64,000 bases of DNA from Hibiscus mutabilis (taxonomy: Eukaryota; Streptophyta; Magnoliopsida; Malvales; Malvaceae): contig CM033752.1 in the NCBI GenBank assembly GCA_019671005.1, positions 21,398,969-21,462,968 of the forward strand, written 5' to 3'. Shown piece by piece: positions 32,488 through 44,283 of the stretch. A program made the position numbers and the translations under genes. Positions within the stretch are counted from its first letter, which is position 1; every line of letters begins with the position of its first letter. Under the pieces are notes generated by a model, which saw only the letters and a program-made list of their open reading frames with translations, was not told where the DNA came from and made no database searches.

Positions 32488-32967
32488 GCTAGGGTGTATG
32501 CGCACCCAGAAGGTCGTAATGAAACTGATGTGATTGCAGGTACTTTCTCTTTACAGTCTTTGTCGTTGTATTCGTTGGTTGATTATGGTTCTACCCATTC
32601 ATACATCTTGAGTGAGCATGCACAATTGCTTGATATATCTGTTGAAATTTTTAATATGGGTGTTAGAGTGACTAATTCTCTTGGGGAGACAGTCGTGGTT
32701 AAGAGGTTGTATCGTAGGTGTCTGCTGATGGTTCATGGACATGAGTTTTCCGTGGATTTGATAGAGTTGCCATTCCATGGTTTTGATGTGATTTTGGGTT
32801 TGGATTGGTTAACCAAACATAGGGTTGTGGTGGATTTTGAGACCAAACGGATATCATTAAGGTTATCGGATGATTTTGAGGTGGTAGTTCTTGGTGAGAA
32901 TGCTAAGATTTTGTCTAATGCTATTTTGACTTTGGAAGCAAGTCGAATGCTGGATTTTGGATGCTAG
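32488..32967 (+). pseudogene. Tek-C aspartic protease (active-site change)
   Basis: An open run of 157 codons covers the whole domain. The active-site block reads SLVDYGSTHSYIL (near 32572-32610), so the residue after the catalytic Asp is Tyr where this family has Ser or Thr. Downstream VILGLDWLTKHRVVVDF (near 32795-32845) is the usual second conserved block. It is followed by a TAG at 32965. Loss of the Ser/Thr should abolish or weaken activity. Confidence 0.85.
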
Positions 32968-33870
32968 GCTTTCTTGGCTTATGTTATGAATCCTGGTTCA
33001 AAGGAGTTGAGGGTGCAAGATATTTGCACCGTATGTGAGTTTTTGGTATTTTTCCAGAAGAGTTGTCGGGGTTGCCATCAGACCGTGAGGTTGAGTTTGG
33101 CATCAAGGTCTTTGCGGATACAGCACCGGTGTCCATTGCTCCGTATCGTATGACCCTAAAGGAGTTAAAGATGCAACTGCAGGAGTTGCTTGATTGAGGC
33201 TTTATTAGGCCTAGTATATCACCGTGGGGTACACCGGTGTTGTTTGTAAAGAAAAAAGATGGTACGTTGCAGATGTGTATAGACTACCAACACCTGAACA
33301 AGTTGACGATAAAGAACAAGTATCCTTTACCGCGGATAGATGATTTGTTTGATTAGTTTAGAGGTGCCTCAGTGTTTTCTAAGATAGATTTTAGGCCTGG
33401 GTACTATCAATTGAAAGTGAAAGATGTGGATGTACCCAAACCGGCTTTTCGTACGAGGTACGAGCATTATGAGTTTTTGGTGATACCATTTGGTTTGACC
33501 AATGCACCGGCTACTTTCATGGACATGATGAACCGGGTATTCCATGAGTTTTTAGACCATTTTGTGGTTGTGTTTATCGATGCTATCCTCGTGTACTCTC
33601 GTACCGAGGAGGATTATGATAGGCATTTGCGGATTGTGCTTCAGATATTGTTGGCTAGTTAGTTGTATGCCAAGCTAAGCAAATATGATTTTGGATTAAG
33701 GAGGTTGTTTTTCTTGGGCATCTTGTGTCGACCGAGGGAATTCATGTTGATCCGCACAAGATTGAGGTTGTGGTGAGTTGGAAGGTGCCTAAATCTGTGA
33801 CAGAAGTTTAGAGTTTCCTTGGCTTGGTGGGTTATTACTGTAGGTTCATAGAAGGGTTTTCTCTAGTTTG
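32968..33870 (+). pseudogene. Tek-C reverse transcriptase (active-site change)
   Basis: This would copy RNA to cDNA. Blocks in order: WGTPVLFVKKKDGTLQMCID (near 33225-33285), NKYPLPRIDDLFD (near 33317-33355), SKIDFRPGYYQLKV (near 33379-33420), PFGLTNAPATFM (near 33487-33522) and the active site near 33573, which reads FIDA where FIDD is the family form. The second metal-binding Asp is therefore lost. Stops occur at 33196, 33355 and 33660, and a frame change follows near 33700. Confidence 0.9.
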
Positions 33871-34450
33871 GCGGCTCCTTTAACCAATTTTTTGCAAAAG
33901 AATGTTCAGTTTGAATGGACGGATGATAGGCAACGAGCTTTTGAAAGGTTGAAGGAAGCTTTGACACAAGCTCTAGTCTTGGTTCAACTTGAATTAGGAA
34001 AAGAGTTTAATGTTTATAGTGATGCGTCATATGTTGGGCTTGGTTGCGTGTTGATGCAGGAGGGTAATGTAGTTGCGGATAAATCTAGGCAGTTGAAGGT
34101 GCATGAACGTAATTACCCTACTTATGATCTTGAGCTTGTCGCAGTTGTGTTTGCCTTGAAAATCTAGAGCCATTACCTTTATGGCGAGAAATGTATGGTT
34201 TATACGGATCATAAAAGTCTAAAGTATTTGATGTCCTAGAATGAGCTGAATCTTGAGCAACGGAGGTGGTTAGAGTTGCTTAAAGAATATGATTTGTCTA
34301 TTGAGTATCATCCGGGCAAAGCTAACGTCTTGGCTGATGCTTTGAGTAGAAAGGTTGCTGTGGAGTTGAGAGCTATGTTTGCTCGGTTTAGTGTGACCTA
34401 TGACGGTGGGTTGATAGCTGAGTTTCAAGTAAAACCGTCATTGTCATAGT
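33868..34450 (+). pseudogene. Tek-C RNase H (broken)
   Basis: This would degrade the RNA of the hybrid. Blocks: FNVYSDASYVGLGCVLMQ (near 34005-34060), HERNYPTYDLELVAVVFALK (near 34105-34165), YTDHKSLKYL (near 34200-34230), RRWLELLKEYDLSIEYHPGK (near 34260-34320) and ADALSRK (near 34335). Stops at 34165 and 34237 interrupt an otherwise intact frame, which is in register across both. Confidence 0.85.
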
Positions 34451-35933
34451 TGGTTAAGTAAAGACAACCACATGATGAGAGTTTGGTGCCACATGTGAAG
34501 GATATCATGGATGGGAATCCTATGGATTTTCATTTTAATGATGAGGGAGTGTTGTGTTTTAAAGGTCGAATTGTGGTGCTTGAAGATTATGAGTTGAGGC
34601 GTACCATTCTGACTGAAGCACATGCTAGTCCTTTTGCTATGTATTCTGGTAGTACTAAGATGTATCGTGGTTTGAAGGAAGAGTACTATTGGGTTGGACT
34701 GAAGAAAGATGTGGCTGATTTTGTTTCTCGATGCATGGTATGTCAACGGGTGAAGGCTAAGCATCAGTTTCTATCTAGGTTGTTGCAACCGTTGAGGATA
34801 CCAGAATGGAAATTGGAAAGGATCACCATGGATTTTGTGTCTGGGTTGCCTTTAACGCCGACAAAAAAAGATTCCATTTGAGTGATTGTTGATCAGTTTA
34901 CGAAGTGTGCGCGTTTTGTGCCAGTACATACCACGTATACCTTAGATAGGTTGGCTGATCTGTACATCTCCGAGATTGTGCGTTTGCATGGGGTGCCTAA
35001 GTCCATAGTTTTGGATAGAGATCCACGTTTCACACAAAGGTTTTGGGAGATTTTGCATCATGCTCTGGGAACTCGGCTGAATTTCAGTACTTCGTATAAT
35101 CCTCAAACGGATGGTCAATCAGATCGTGTGATTTAGGTTTTGGAGGATATGTTGAGATGTTGTATTATTGAGTTTCAGGGGATGTGGGAAAAAAGTTGCC
35201 TTTGGTGGATTTTGTGTATAATAATAGTTATTAGGCTAGTATACAAATGGCACCGTACGAGGCGTTGTATGGTAGGAAGTGTCGTACACCCGTATGTTGG
35301 GTGAAAGTTAGGGAAAAACATGTTACCATGCCTAATGTTTTGAAAGGCATGAATGAAAAAGTGAAATTGATATGTGAGCGCTTGAAAGCGGCCTCAGATT
35401 GTCAGAAATCCTACGCGGATTTGAAGCGCAGGGATGTTGAGTACGAGGTTGGTGATCAAGTGTTTTTGAAGGTGTCACCTTGGAAGAAGATGATGCGTTT
35501 TGGGCGAAAAGGGAAGCTTACCCCGAGGTTTATTGGACCATATGAGGTTTTTGAGCGTGTGGGTCCTGTTGCTTACCGTTTGAGGTTACCTCCTGAGCTG
35601 GAAAGGATTCATGATGTGTTTCATGTTTCAATGTTGCGGAGGTATCGGTCGGATCCCTCGCACGTTATGCCAGTAAAGGATATTGAGTTGAGGCCAGATC
35701 TATCTTATGATGAGGAACCGATAAAGGTTCTTGATTCCAGCTGTGAGGTTCTGCGTGGCAAGACAATTGAGCTTGTTAGGGTGTTGTGGAGGCACTGCGG
35801 TGTTGAGGAGGCCACGTGGGAATGCAAGTCGGATATGTTGGAACAATTTCCGCACCTATTTCCTCCAGGTAAAATTTTTAGGACCAAATTTCTTAAGTGG
35901 GGGAGAGTTGTAACACCCCGATTTTGGGCCTAG
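34451..35933 (+). pseudogene. Tek-C integrase with chromodomain-like tail (broken)
   Basis: The zinc-binding domain (HASPFAMYSGSTKMYRGL and CMVCQRVK, 34615-34760) is followed by core Asp in TMDFVSGLP (near 34828) and Asp in LDRDPRF (near 35010). The third catalytic position, in GQSDRVI (35122-35124), is Asp where Glu is required, and a TAG follows three codons later. The final 228-codon frame (35247-35933) has SPWKKMMRFGRKGKLTPRF and AYRLRLPPELERIHDVFHV, then the chromodomain-like end (near 35740-35850). It runs into the LTR start. Other stops are at 34879 and 35134. Confidence 0.88.
35892..35908 (+). promoter_or_regulatory. Tek-C polypurine tract
   Basis: CTTAAGTGGGGGAGAGT lies directly before TGTAACACCCC. 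Confidence 0.85.
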
Positions 35934-36818
35934 CAGTTTTGTGGCTTGTTATACGGTCTAGTGGACCAGGTTAGGGATTTGAGTCGGATTCGAGAGCAAA
36001 TATTTTTTGGTAAGATAAAAATGTGGGAAAATGGTTAAAAATCATATTTTAATATATGGTTAATATTGGTGAAAACAATTTTGGAAAATGAGATTTGGAA
36101 GTGTGACATTTTAGTCACTGAACAAAATGCGATTTTTGAAAACTGGTTTTAAAGGTGACTAAAATGAAAAGGATAAAATTCTTAGAATCCTTAAAGAGCT
36201 ATTTTACCAAGTTTTTTCTCGTGATTTCTCCTATCAATTAAGTCTTTTTAACATTTGTTTTAAAAGTTAATTAAAATAGGATTTGGTTATTAAAAAGTTA
36301 GTTATCATTTCCAAGAAAATTGACATAACTTTTCTCTCCACTTTTCTTCTGCCAAACACTCAAGTTTTCATTAAAAATCAGAGGTGAGAAATCATTTTAC
36401 TCAGATTATTGATTTGTAATTGATTCTTTAACTTTGGTTTACAAAACCTCATTGAAATCTTGTGTTTTCTTATCTTTAAACAAGCCAATTGAGGGAGAAA
36501 TCACACAATAGGGGTAAGGTTCGTGATCTCCTCTATTGAATGGTTCTTTATTGATATTCCCAAGTGTTTGATCCTTGATTTATGGTTTATAATCTGATTT
36601 TGTGTTTTTATATTGAATTAATTGATTTAATTGGGTGAATTTGATGAAATAGTGAAATATTCATATTGGATCTGTTTTCTAATGTTGGAGATTGATTTTA
36701 ATCATATTTTGGGTGTATTATTAAGTTTATAAGTTTTTTTAACAATGAAATCCCGAAACTCTTGAATCCCTAGTTGTTTAGGTTGTTAGATTTGTATTTT
36801 TGTGAAGTTGTGGTGAGT
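35909..36818 (+). repeat. Tek-C 3' LTR, first 910 bases only
   Basis: It begins TGTAACACCCCGATTTTGG after the PPT and follows Tek-D (reversed) block by block at roughly nine in ten bases by eye. Homology stops near GTTGTGGTGAGT. Unrelated sequence follows. Confidence 0.88.
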
Positions 36819-37476
36819 CCAAAGATATATGAATTTATTTCTGTCAGGGATGTATTTGGAGACGCAATGCACTAATTTCTACTCTTGGGAATACCATTAC
36901 TTTTTATATCTCTTACTTTCCCTTTATGAATATCTTTAAATTTTAACAGTAATAAACTATTATACAAAAATAAATTTATTATTTTAATAAAATATTTAAT
37001 AAGTAATTTTTTGATACTAATCTAGATAATAAGGATTAATTGTTGAGATATTTTTGTTGAGTTTTTTTTTTTACTTTTAAGTTTAGTGTGATTTTATTTT
37101 TTATTTTATGATCTACTGTGATTTTTATTACATCAGTTGAATATCAATGGGTAATGTTGGAGTGATGTTAGAATTCGGTTTGTAGTATGACCGACTTTTC
37201 CTTTATTTGCTTGAAGTCGGCATGTAATGTGACAAATTTCTAATTTTACTATAGCAAATGCAATATATTATGAAATAAAATCGAAGTACATAGACCTTGG
37301 AATGTTTTTTCCAGCAACAATTTTAAAAAATAGCTATAATAATTTTGGGACTCGTCGAAAAATGTTGCGTCTTTTGAATGTCACCGAAAAATTTTAACGA
37401 TTTTAGTGTATTTCTGGATTGTATCTTCCTCGTTTGTACTTCACTCTTGAAAGAATTTTACCTAAAGTCAAAAATA
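36819..37476. other. Unassigned DNA between inverted Tek LTR pieces
   Basis: The span is AT-rich with no homology to the Tek LTR, no ORF and no recognised termini. A GTATGACCGAC...GTCGGCATG near-inverted pair lies at about 37173-37222. It could be filler DNA from a repaired break, or an old insertion. Confidence 0.5.
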
Positions 37477-39197
37477 GAGTTTTTGGTACACAGATCTAAA
37501 CCCCTCAACATCCAAGGCGACTTATTATAGTGCACTCAATCCTATGGCCAGCCAACTATATCCGATAACAATTTTAAAACCACATCACTTGCCCATATAA
37601 TTAACCAGTTAACATTTACCTCAATTTTTTTTAACAAGCATTAACCAAACCATTTTTTCAAAGCAACAACCATGCTTTAAATCACAAGTATAAACCATAT
37701 ACTTACAAGGATCACTTACCATGTGCATCCTTCAGCATTTCATGCTTAAAAACAGTATATCAAATACTTTAAATCATGTTTAAACAATAGGTAACATGTA
37801 AATCAAAACAAGTGCATAAAACCATTTAACACTAGCACGACCGAGAGAGAAAAACCATATTTACTTACTTCCGAGTTTAAACTAGCGTATCAAGTTAGGT
37901 TTAAACTCCTATAAACTACCTTTAAACATTCCAAAGCTGGAATCCACGTTCTCAGTCACCGATACGCAAAACACCGATTCATCGACGTAAAAACATGCAT
38001 CCGAAGCCTCCAAAGATTCACCGATCTCTTCCGGATCCATCTCCCCTGTTTTAACCACATTACAATGGAGGATTAATGCATCTCAATGCATTTATAACAC
38101 TGCAACAACAGATCCTCACGGACTCTTATATTCACTCCACCATTACCCAACCAAAACAATCAAAAACATCATCTAATCCCATCCAAACACAACCCAGCCA
38201 CAGCCTATCAATCTAACATCACATTTATCATCAATTAACACCTAAAAACAGAACCAAAGCAACCTTACACCTCCAGCGAAGACACAGCCACCACAACAAC
38301 ACAAAAAAACACAATTCTAACAACCTAAACCATTAGAGATTCAAGAGTTTCAGGGTTCCATTGTTAAAATCAACTTAACAACATCATAATACATCCAAAA
38401 TATGTTTAAAATCAATCATCAACACTGGAAAACAGATCCAATTTGAAACTTTCTTTTTTTCATCAATTTCACCCAATGAAATTAATTAATTCAATATAAA
38501 AACACAAAATCAGATTATAAACTATAAATCAAGGATCAAACACTTGGGAAGATCAATAAAGAATCATTAAATAGAGGGGACCACGGACCATACCCCTATT
38601 GTGTGATTTCTCCCTCAATTGGCTTGTTTAAAGCTAGGAAAACACAATATTTCAATGAGGTTTTGTAAATCAAAGTTAAATAATCAATTGTAGATAAAGA
38701 ATCTAAGAAATCAAGTCTCTCACCTCTGGAATTTGATTAAAACTTGAGTGTTTGGTAGAAGAGAAGTGGAGAGAAAAGTTACGTCAATTTTTATTAAAAC
38801 CAAATAACTAACTTTAATATCCAAAATCTCTTTTTATTATCCTTTAAAACACATGTTAAAATGATTTAATTGAAGGGAGAAATCACCAGAAAAAACTTGG
38901 TAATAAAGCTCCTTAAGGATTCTAAGAATTTGATCCTTTTCATTTTAGTCACCTTTAAAAATAGTTTTCAAAAATCGCATTTTGGTCACTAGCCAAAATG
39001 TCACACTTCCAAATTTCATTTTCCAAAATTAATTTCACCAATATTAATCATATATTAAAACATTATTTTTAACCATTTTCCATATTTTTATCTTACCAAA
39101 AAATATATGATCTCGAATCCAACTCGAATATCTAACCCGGTCTACCAGACCGTCCAATAAGCCTCAAAACCGCTAGGCCCAAAACTAGGGTGTTATA
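37477..39197 (-). repeat. Tek-D: LTR fragment in reverse orientation
   Basis: The minus strand starts TATAACACCCTAGTTTTGGGCC at 39197 (first G of TGTAAC mutated) and runs about 1720 bases to GGTGTACCAAAAACTC near 37477. DNA right of 39197 is not a PPT or integrase tail, so 39197 is the outer end of a 5' or solo LTR. The 3' half of this LTR is missing. Confidence 0.85.
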
Positions 39198-40237
39198 GTA
39201 ATTGGTTAATGTATGTGTGAATATGATTAAGAGTATTTTTAAGTCTGCTTAAGTCGAATCGATTAAGAAGAAGAATGGTAATCTGAATAAGATCGTAATA
39301 TCCGAATGAGAGATTAATAAATCAAAAGGATTTTGAGTGCAATAAATTTTGAATAAGGATGTAAATCTCCAAATTTGATTAATTTTATTGAAGGATTCAG
39401 TGCCTGGAATAGCCAGTTATAATTATGAAAAATACCCTTAGGGTGTAAGAATGACCATAATACCCCTGTTGATGTATATCGATCTAGAAATCTACACTTG
39501 TTCTAGTAAACAATTGATTCATCTAGAAACCTCGATGTGCTTGGAAATATACGGTAATAAGACTTAAACCTCCAAGAATGATAAGTACTTGGATTCAACC
39601 GAAATTCTGAATAAATCTATAAAGATAAATTTATGGGAAACTCTTTGTATGTTCGGATTAATCAAACTGTTAGAAATACGAAAATTGCTTATAATGACAG
39701 AAATGAGTGAGAGAATTAGAAATACTAATCCTACTGAATTGGAACATGACCAAAATATCCTCGGGCAATGGAATTTCTAATTTAATTAAAATGATAGTTA
39801 TACCCCTGAGTTCTAAAATAATTGGATGGTTTGGAAAAGTCTAAAGGATCAAGATGACTGAAATGGTTGAAAATACCGATATGTATGAATTGGAAAAATG
39901 ACTAAGATACCCTCAAACACCAAAACTACTAAATTAATCGAAATGATTGATATACCCTCAAATTTTAAAATAATCAAATTGTGTAGAAGGCCAAAAGGAC
40001 TCGAATGACTGAAATGACATTAAGCAATTAATCGATTGAAAACTCCTTCTGACTTGAGATTAGTGAAAGCTATGAAAAATTTGAGCTTAGATAAAGTTCA
40101 AATGACTGTTTCACCCCTGTGGACTCAAAGCCGGACTTGTGTACATCAGTCATTTGTGATACTGTTACAATAATGGAAGAATACTACAGAAGTATTTGTT
40201 CAACTAATTGAGGCTCGTCTAATGATAAATTGGGAGC
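39198..40237. other. Unassigned repeat-like DNA left of Ath-3
   Basis: The sequence is rich in phrases such as AATGACTGAAATGA, AATACCCTTAG and ATACCCCTG recurring every 60-120 bases, a style seen in some plant LTRs. No ORF with a known domain is present. With 51464-52500 it may be one older repeat split by Ath-3. Confidence 0.45.
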
Positions 40238-41537
40238 TGGCAAGCGTCGTGAATTGTCAAATAAATATTCCTTAATCTCAAATAAAATAAATAAATAACG
40301 TAGTAATAAAGAAGAAGGGTCGATCCGCAGGGACTAAGGAGTTTCTGATATCTGGAGGTTTTGATTCTGACTGTTACAATAAAATAAAGTAAATGTGGGG
40401 GGTTATAGCAATATTTTAATTTAAATAAAACTAAGAAATAAAATTTTAAATATAAGAATGAAAGTAAATTTAAGAAAATATTAAGTTTAAGTAACAGCCT
40501 CAAGCTTTGCTTTGACTCATTTCCAATCGATCATCGATTATAGTCTACAAGGCCCAACCCTCGTAACTTGTTTTTCTCTCCGGTAAACCAATAATCCAAA
40601 ATCAATTTTTGAATTTCAGTTTTCTGGCTAGACTAACTACGACTATCTGCGTTAGAATAAAATAGTTTTTAAATCTGGAAAACCTGACTCGGACTATGTT
40701 GTCTCAATGAGAATCGAATCCGATCTCAATTTCCCTTAGCGAATCTGCCGCTAAGTGTGTTCATAGGAAGTCGAATATGCTACAAGCCGATCCTTCTGCC
40801 CAACTATAAATCGAAACAACGTTCAAACCAGCGAGCTCTTTTTGAAATGAAGGTGTTAAGATTTTTTAAGAAAAGGCCAATTGCAAATTCTAGTTTGCAA
40901 AAAATTGAGAAATATATTCGAAGTTTATAAAGTGCTTTTCGATTCTCATGATCGGAATTGAGTTATTGCTAAAGACATTGACTTGTTGGAAAATTAGCAG
41001 AGCATGATTATGGTAAAAATCATACTCGACATTTTAAAAGGAAATAAATAAAAAACTTAAAAATAGAACGTAAAGAAAGAAGAGAATTTTATAAAATTTA
41101 GAAAGCAAGAACAAACTAAGAATGGGAGATGATTTTCTAGCTTACCCCGAGGGGGTATTTATAGTATCTTAAAACCCTAAGATAACACTAAAATGATAAA
41201 AGATAAATCCTAAAAATATTTAAATTAAATACAAAAGATAATCCAAAGTTTAAATTTTAAATCCGTTTGATAAGCTACCAAAATGCGGCTGATAAACTAT
41301 CACCACTGCTGACGTCATCTTCTAGAATTGCTGACGTGTGTCCAATCTTTCTTTCATGCCCACAAGCCCAGCCTTGACTCCAGATAAAATTTGCAAAATT
41401 TTGCCTCTTTTCAATGTGTTTTCCAAAATTAAAGACCTGCACGAAAAGCACATAATAAAGTCCAAATTAGCATCATTTTCTAACCATTAGAGGCATAATT
41501 AAAGATGAGATAGTGACCATTTTAGCTACTTATCAAA
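40238..41537 (-). repeat. Ath-3 3' LTR
   Basis: The minus strand runs from TGATAAGTAGCTAAAATGG at 41537 to GACGCTTGCCA at 40238, next to the PPT. It is a direct repeat of 50173-51463, with mostly point differences. The largest differences are about 50 extra bases in the right copy near 50476-50510 and a rearranged stretch near 50815-50850. Confidence 0.9.
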
Positions 41538-41575
41538 TTCCCCCTCACTTATTCGATGCTTGTCCTCAAGTATCT
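41538..41575 (-). promoter_or_regulatory. Ath-3 polypurine tract
   Basis: Minus strand GAGGACAAGCATCGAATAAG and then TGAGGGGGAATT run up to the LTR start TGATAAG, the classical Athila arrangement. Confidence 0.85.
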
Positions 41576-42818
41576 ATCAACTAACATATCAAAGCTCAAG
41601 TCATTATCCTTTATTTCACAACGTACCTATGCTATCCGTATGATCCAAGATCGAGACGAATACCGAGATTAAGGAGTAATCAAAAATAGGCAAGACTAGG
41701 AGCAGTTTTAAGAAAAGTTAGACATTCTAATAATCTTACAATATCGATGAAACAAAACCTAGTACCCTCATAAGGATTCACTTATTTCGCTCAAAGTGTT
41801 TTGGGTTAAATGATCACTCAAGCCAAAGCTAATCAAAGCATTACCATAAGCTTGTAACTAAATCTAATCTCCACTACTAAGTATGAACATGATGCAATAA
41901 TCAAGAGGTCTTTAAAAGGGTTGTAATGGGGCTAAGGTTCGGGTAGGATAAAGGCCAAAGATCGAGTTTAAAAATTCAAGACAAAGAGAAAATTATCCCA
42001 AAGAATTATTCAAAGGGAAGTAAAAATGAAAGAAAGGAAAACAACAAATCAAACAATCAAAGCATATTCACTCTTTCTTTCTCTGTTTTTATTTCGAACT
42101 TCTCTTTTTTCCTTTCCTCTTTTTTTCTGCTACTCAAACCAAAATGTGTGTTTTTTAACTGTTCGAATAGTTTATTCGAACTATTCTGCACTGCACTATT
42201 TTTTTCTTCGAATCTCTTTTTTTTGCTTCGTAATAGCCTTAACTTTATCCTGAAAAAGGATGACAAAAAGAGGGAAAAACAACAAAATCGGTTCGGGTTA
42301 AAAATGTGGTAAATCAAAGAAAATGATAAGGCTCAAAATTGGTTATCTAAGGGGTAAATAAACAAAGAGTAGGCCATTTTTTTGGAAGAGAAAAGGGTTA
42401 AAACCTAATGATCACTCAAAATTAATCGTGTAGTCTCGACAAGCATTATGCTACAAGTTATAGAATGCAAAGAATTAGTCGGCACACTCAAAATTAATAA
42501 AAAACCAAGAATAAAAATATATGCTCATTAGGCTCAAAACTCACATGAGGTGTTATGTGTACCAAGGTAAACAACATGTCAACTAACAAATCAAGGAATG
42601 TCATAAGAGAATTTATTTGAAATTACTAGTCAAGCCATTATCTATCATGCATCCTAAGCTCCAATACAAGCAAGATCTCAAGTCATAGAGAAATCAACGA
42701 GACAAGGTGAAATATAGGAAACGCAACAAGAAACTCCAACGAAGTACAATCAAAAGAACTCAATGGAAACCAATCGAATAAGAAAAAAAAGAATTTTATG
42801 TCAATCCTACCCCATCAC
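41576..42818 (-). other. Ath-3 3' non-coding region
   Basis: The region lies between the env-like ORF and the PPT. It is A-rich on + with a pyrimidine-rich block near 42070-42130. A short inverted pair GTTCGAATAG / CGAACTATTC sits at about 42160-42184. No domain is readable. Confidence 0.55.
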
Positions 42819-44283
42819 TCAATCATAATGTCCCATTATGGAAAATAAAGCAAAAGAGAGGGAAAGAATACTTCCTGAGCTAATTACGACCACGAGCATG
42901 TTAAGAACACGCTCGAAAGCGCGGACGAACCAAAAGCCCAAGTTTACCTTTATACCGGTTTGCATACACCATAAAAAGAACAGTTCAACCTTACTTAAAT
43001 TGGACGTAGTATCGTTACGTCCAAAATAGTTGTATGCCAAGAACCAGTGAATGTAGAGAAGCACGGGGTTGTGTCTGCGCCATCCTTTTGTTGTGCGAGC
43101 ATCGAACGTTGAACCTGAAAGGCTAGTAAGTCCTTCGTACGCAAGATCGATATCGAAATCCTGCAAAATCTCAAGTAAAGCAGTCAGATAACCATGATCT
43201 GTGACGTCCGTTACGAATCCCATAGAAAAATTAAAATTCGTAACAGACATCCTAAAATATTGTCCTAGAAATCGAAAAAAAATGACATCCGGCGAATTAG
43301 CAGTAACAACTCGATCTTGCAGAAATGAAAATGTAGCGTAGAATTTAAAAAAACCAACTCATAATATGTATGCCATCTAACTTCAGAGTATAGGGTCCAG
43401 CCAATAGCATCATAGAATTGCATGACAGATTCATGCAAATGTAAAGTATCGAGCGTTTAAGAAAGAATATATTTGTAAACCTAAAACTTACGATGCCGAA
43501 CGCTATTGAATCGCAAGACTTCGTCGTCGTCAAATTGCAAGCATCCTTGCAAAACTTCCTCGATCGGGGCAAAATAGGTCCGGCCATGACGATAACACTC
43601 GAAGCGTTTATTGCGATCGAGTATATCAGCGATAGAGTGCTGTCACCTGAACTAGCTGCAAAGAAAGGCGAAGAAGGCTGTGCATTGCTAGAATCCGGTT
43701 GCTCCATTGATGGACCCCCCATAGGAAATTATATATCAACATTTTCTGTATAGCCAAAAATCGGATGGTACATTAGTAAAGGTGTAATGGAAATCAGATC
43801 AGAATTTACCTCGTCGGCCTGGTTCAGAATGGATGAGTGCATGGCATTGAGTACGATGAAGTGGCAGTCGGCATGGAGCGAAAGGAAGTGAAAGATGGTG
43901 TCGGTTGTGAATGTTGCTGCCGAGAGTGTGAATGGGAAATATTGGCGTCACTGTGGTGTTGTGACGGGCGAGAAGAACAGCCGATGAATGGTGGTGGAGC
44001 GGCCGGTGATGCGGCACGAATAGGTGAATGCTCGGGTTTGGGTGGCGGGACGGCATTTGCTCGCTATTGACGTCCACTACGATGTGGAGGAAGAGGTGGT
44101 GGGGCAGTCATTTTTGGTTCATGCGGTGGAGATGCTTGATGTCATCGCCCTCTGCCAAGACAGAGAGGAGGCTGTTGAGGTGTCGGTAACGAATCGGAGT
44201 CGCTGAGAAAGGGCACAAATACTGGCGCATACCTTCACTGACCGGCGAGGTTGATCGGAGGTTCTTGTGGGAGCCATTGTGCT
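42819..44283 (-). pseudogene. Ath-3 env-like post-pol ORF (broken)
   Basis: The minus-strand ATG near 44283 opens MAPTRTSDQPRRS. It is followed by a Pro/Ser-rich and His-rich segment (43840-44100), a Ser-rich segment (43500-43720), and then the conserved block of this protein family: TKGWRRHNPVLLYIHWFLAY (near 43020-43080) and NLSKVELFFLWCMQTGIKVN (near 42945-43005). The product's role in Athila is unknown; homology to viral Env is not shown by sequence. Frames change at least three times and stops occur near 44120 and 44080. The part 43840-44340 is much richer in G+C than its surroundings. Confidence 0.65.

Larger units (their letters stand above)
28977..36818 (+). mobile_element. Tek-C: Tekay-type chromovirus with both LTRs truncated
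   Basis: The + strand order is partial 5' LTR, tRNA-Met PBS, gag, protease, RT, RNase H, integrase with chromodomain-like tail, PPT and partial 3' LTR. It is the most complete Tek copy in the window. The 5' LTR starts about 1.35 kb into the full LTR, and the 3' LTR stops after 910 bases. Confidence 0.9.

Noticed and set aside
42026..42253. Short hydrophobic + strand ORF in the Ath-3 3' region
   Set aside because: It comes from a pyrimidine-rich, Phe/Leu/Ser-biased tract in non-coding DNA, with no homologue in the other Athila-type elements.
43837..44070. Cys/Gly/Glu-rich + strand ORFs in the G+C-rich island as host gene exons
   Set aside because: The minus frame fits the element's own ORF order, and there are no splice sites or conserved domain on +. 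The possibility of a captured fragment is kept only as a finding.
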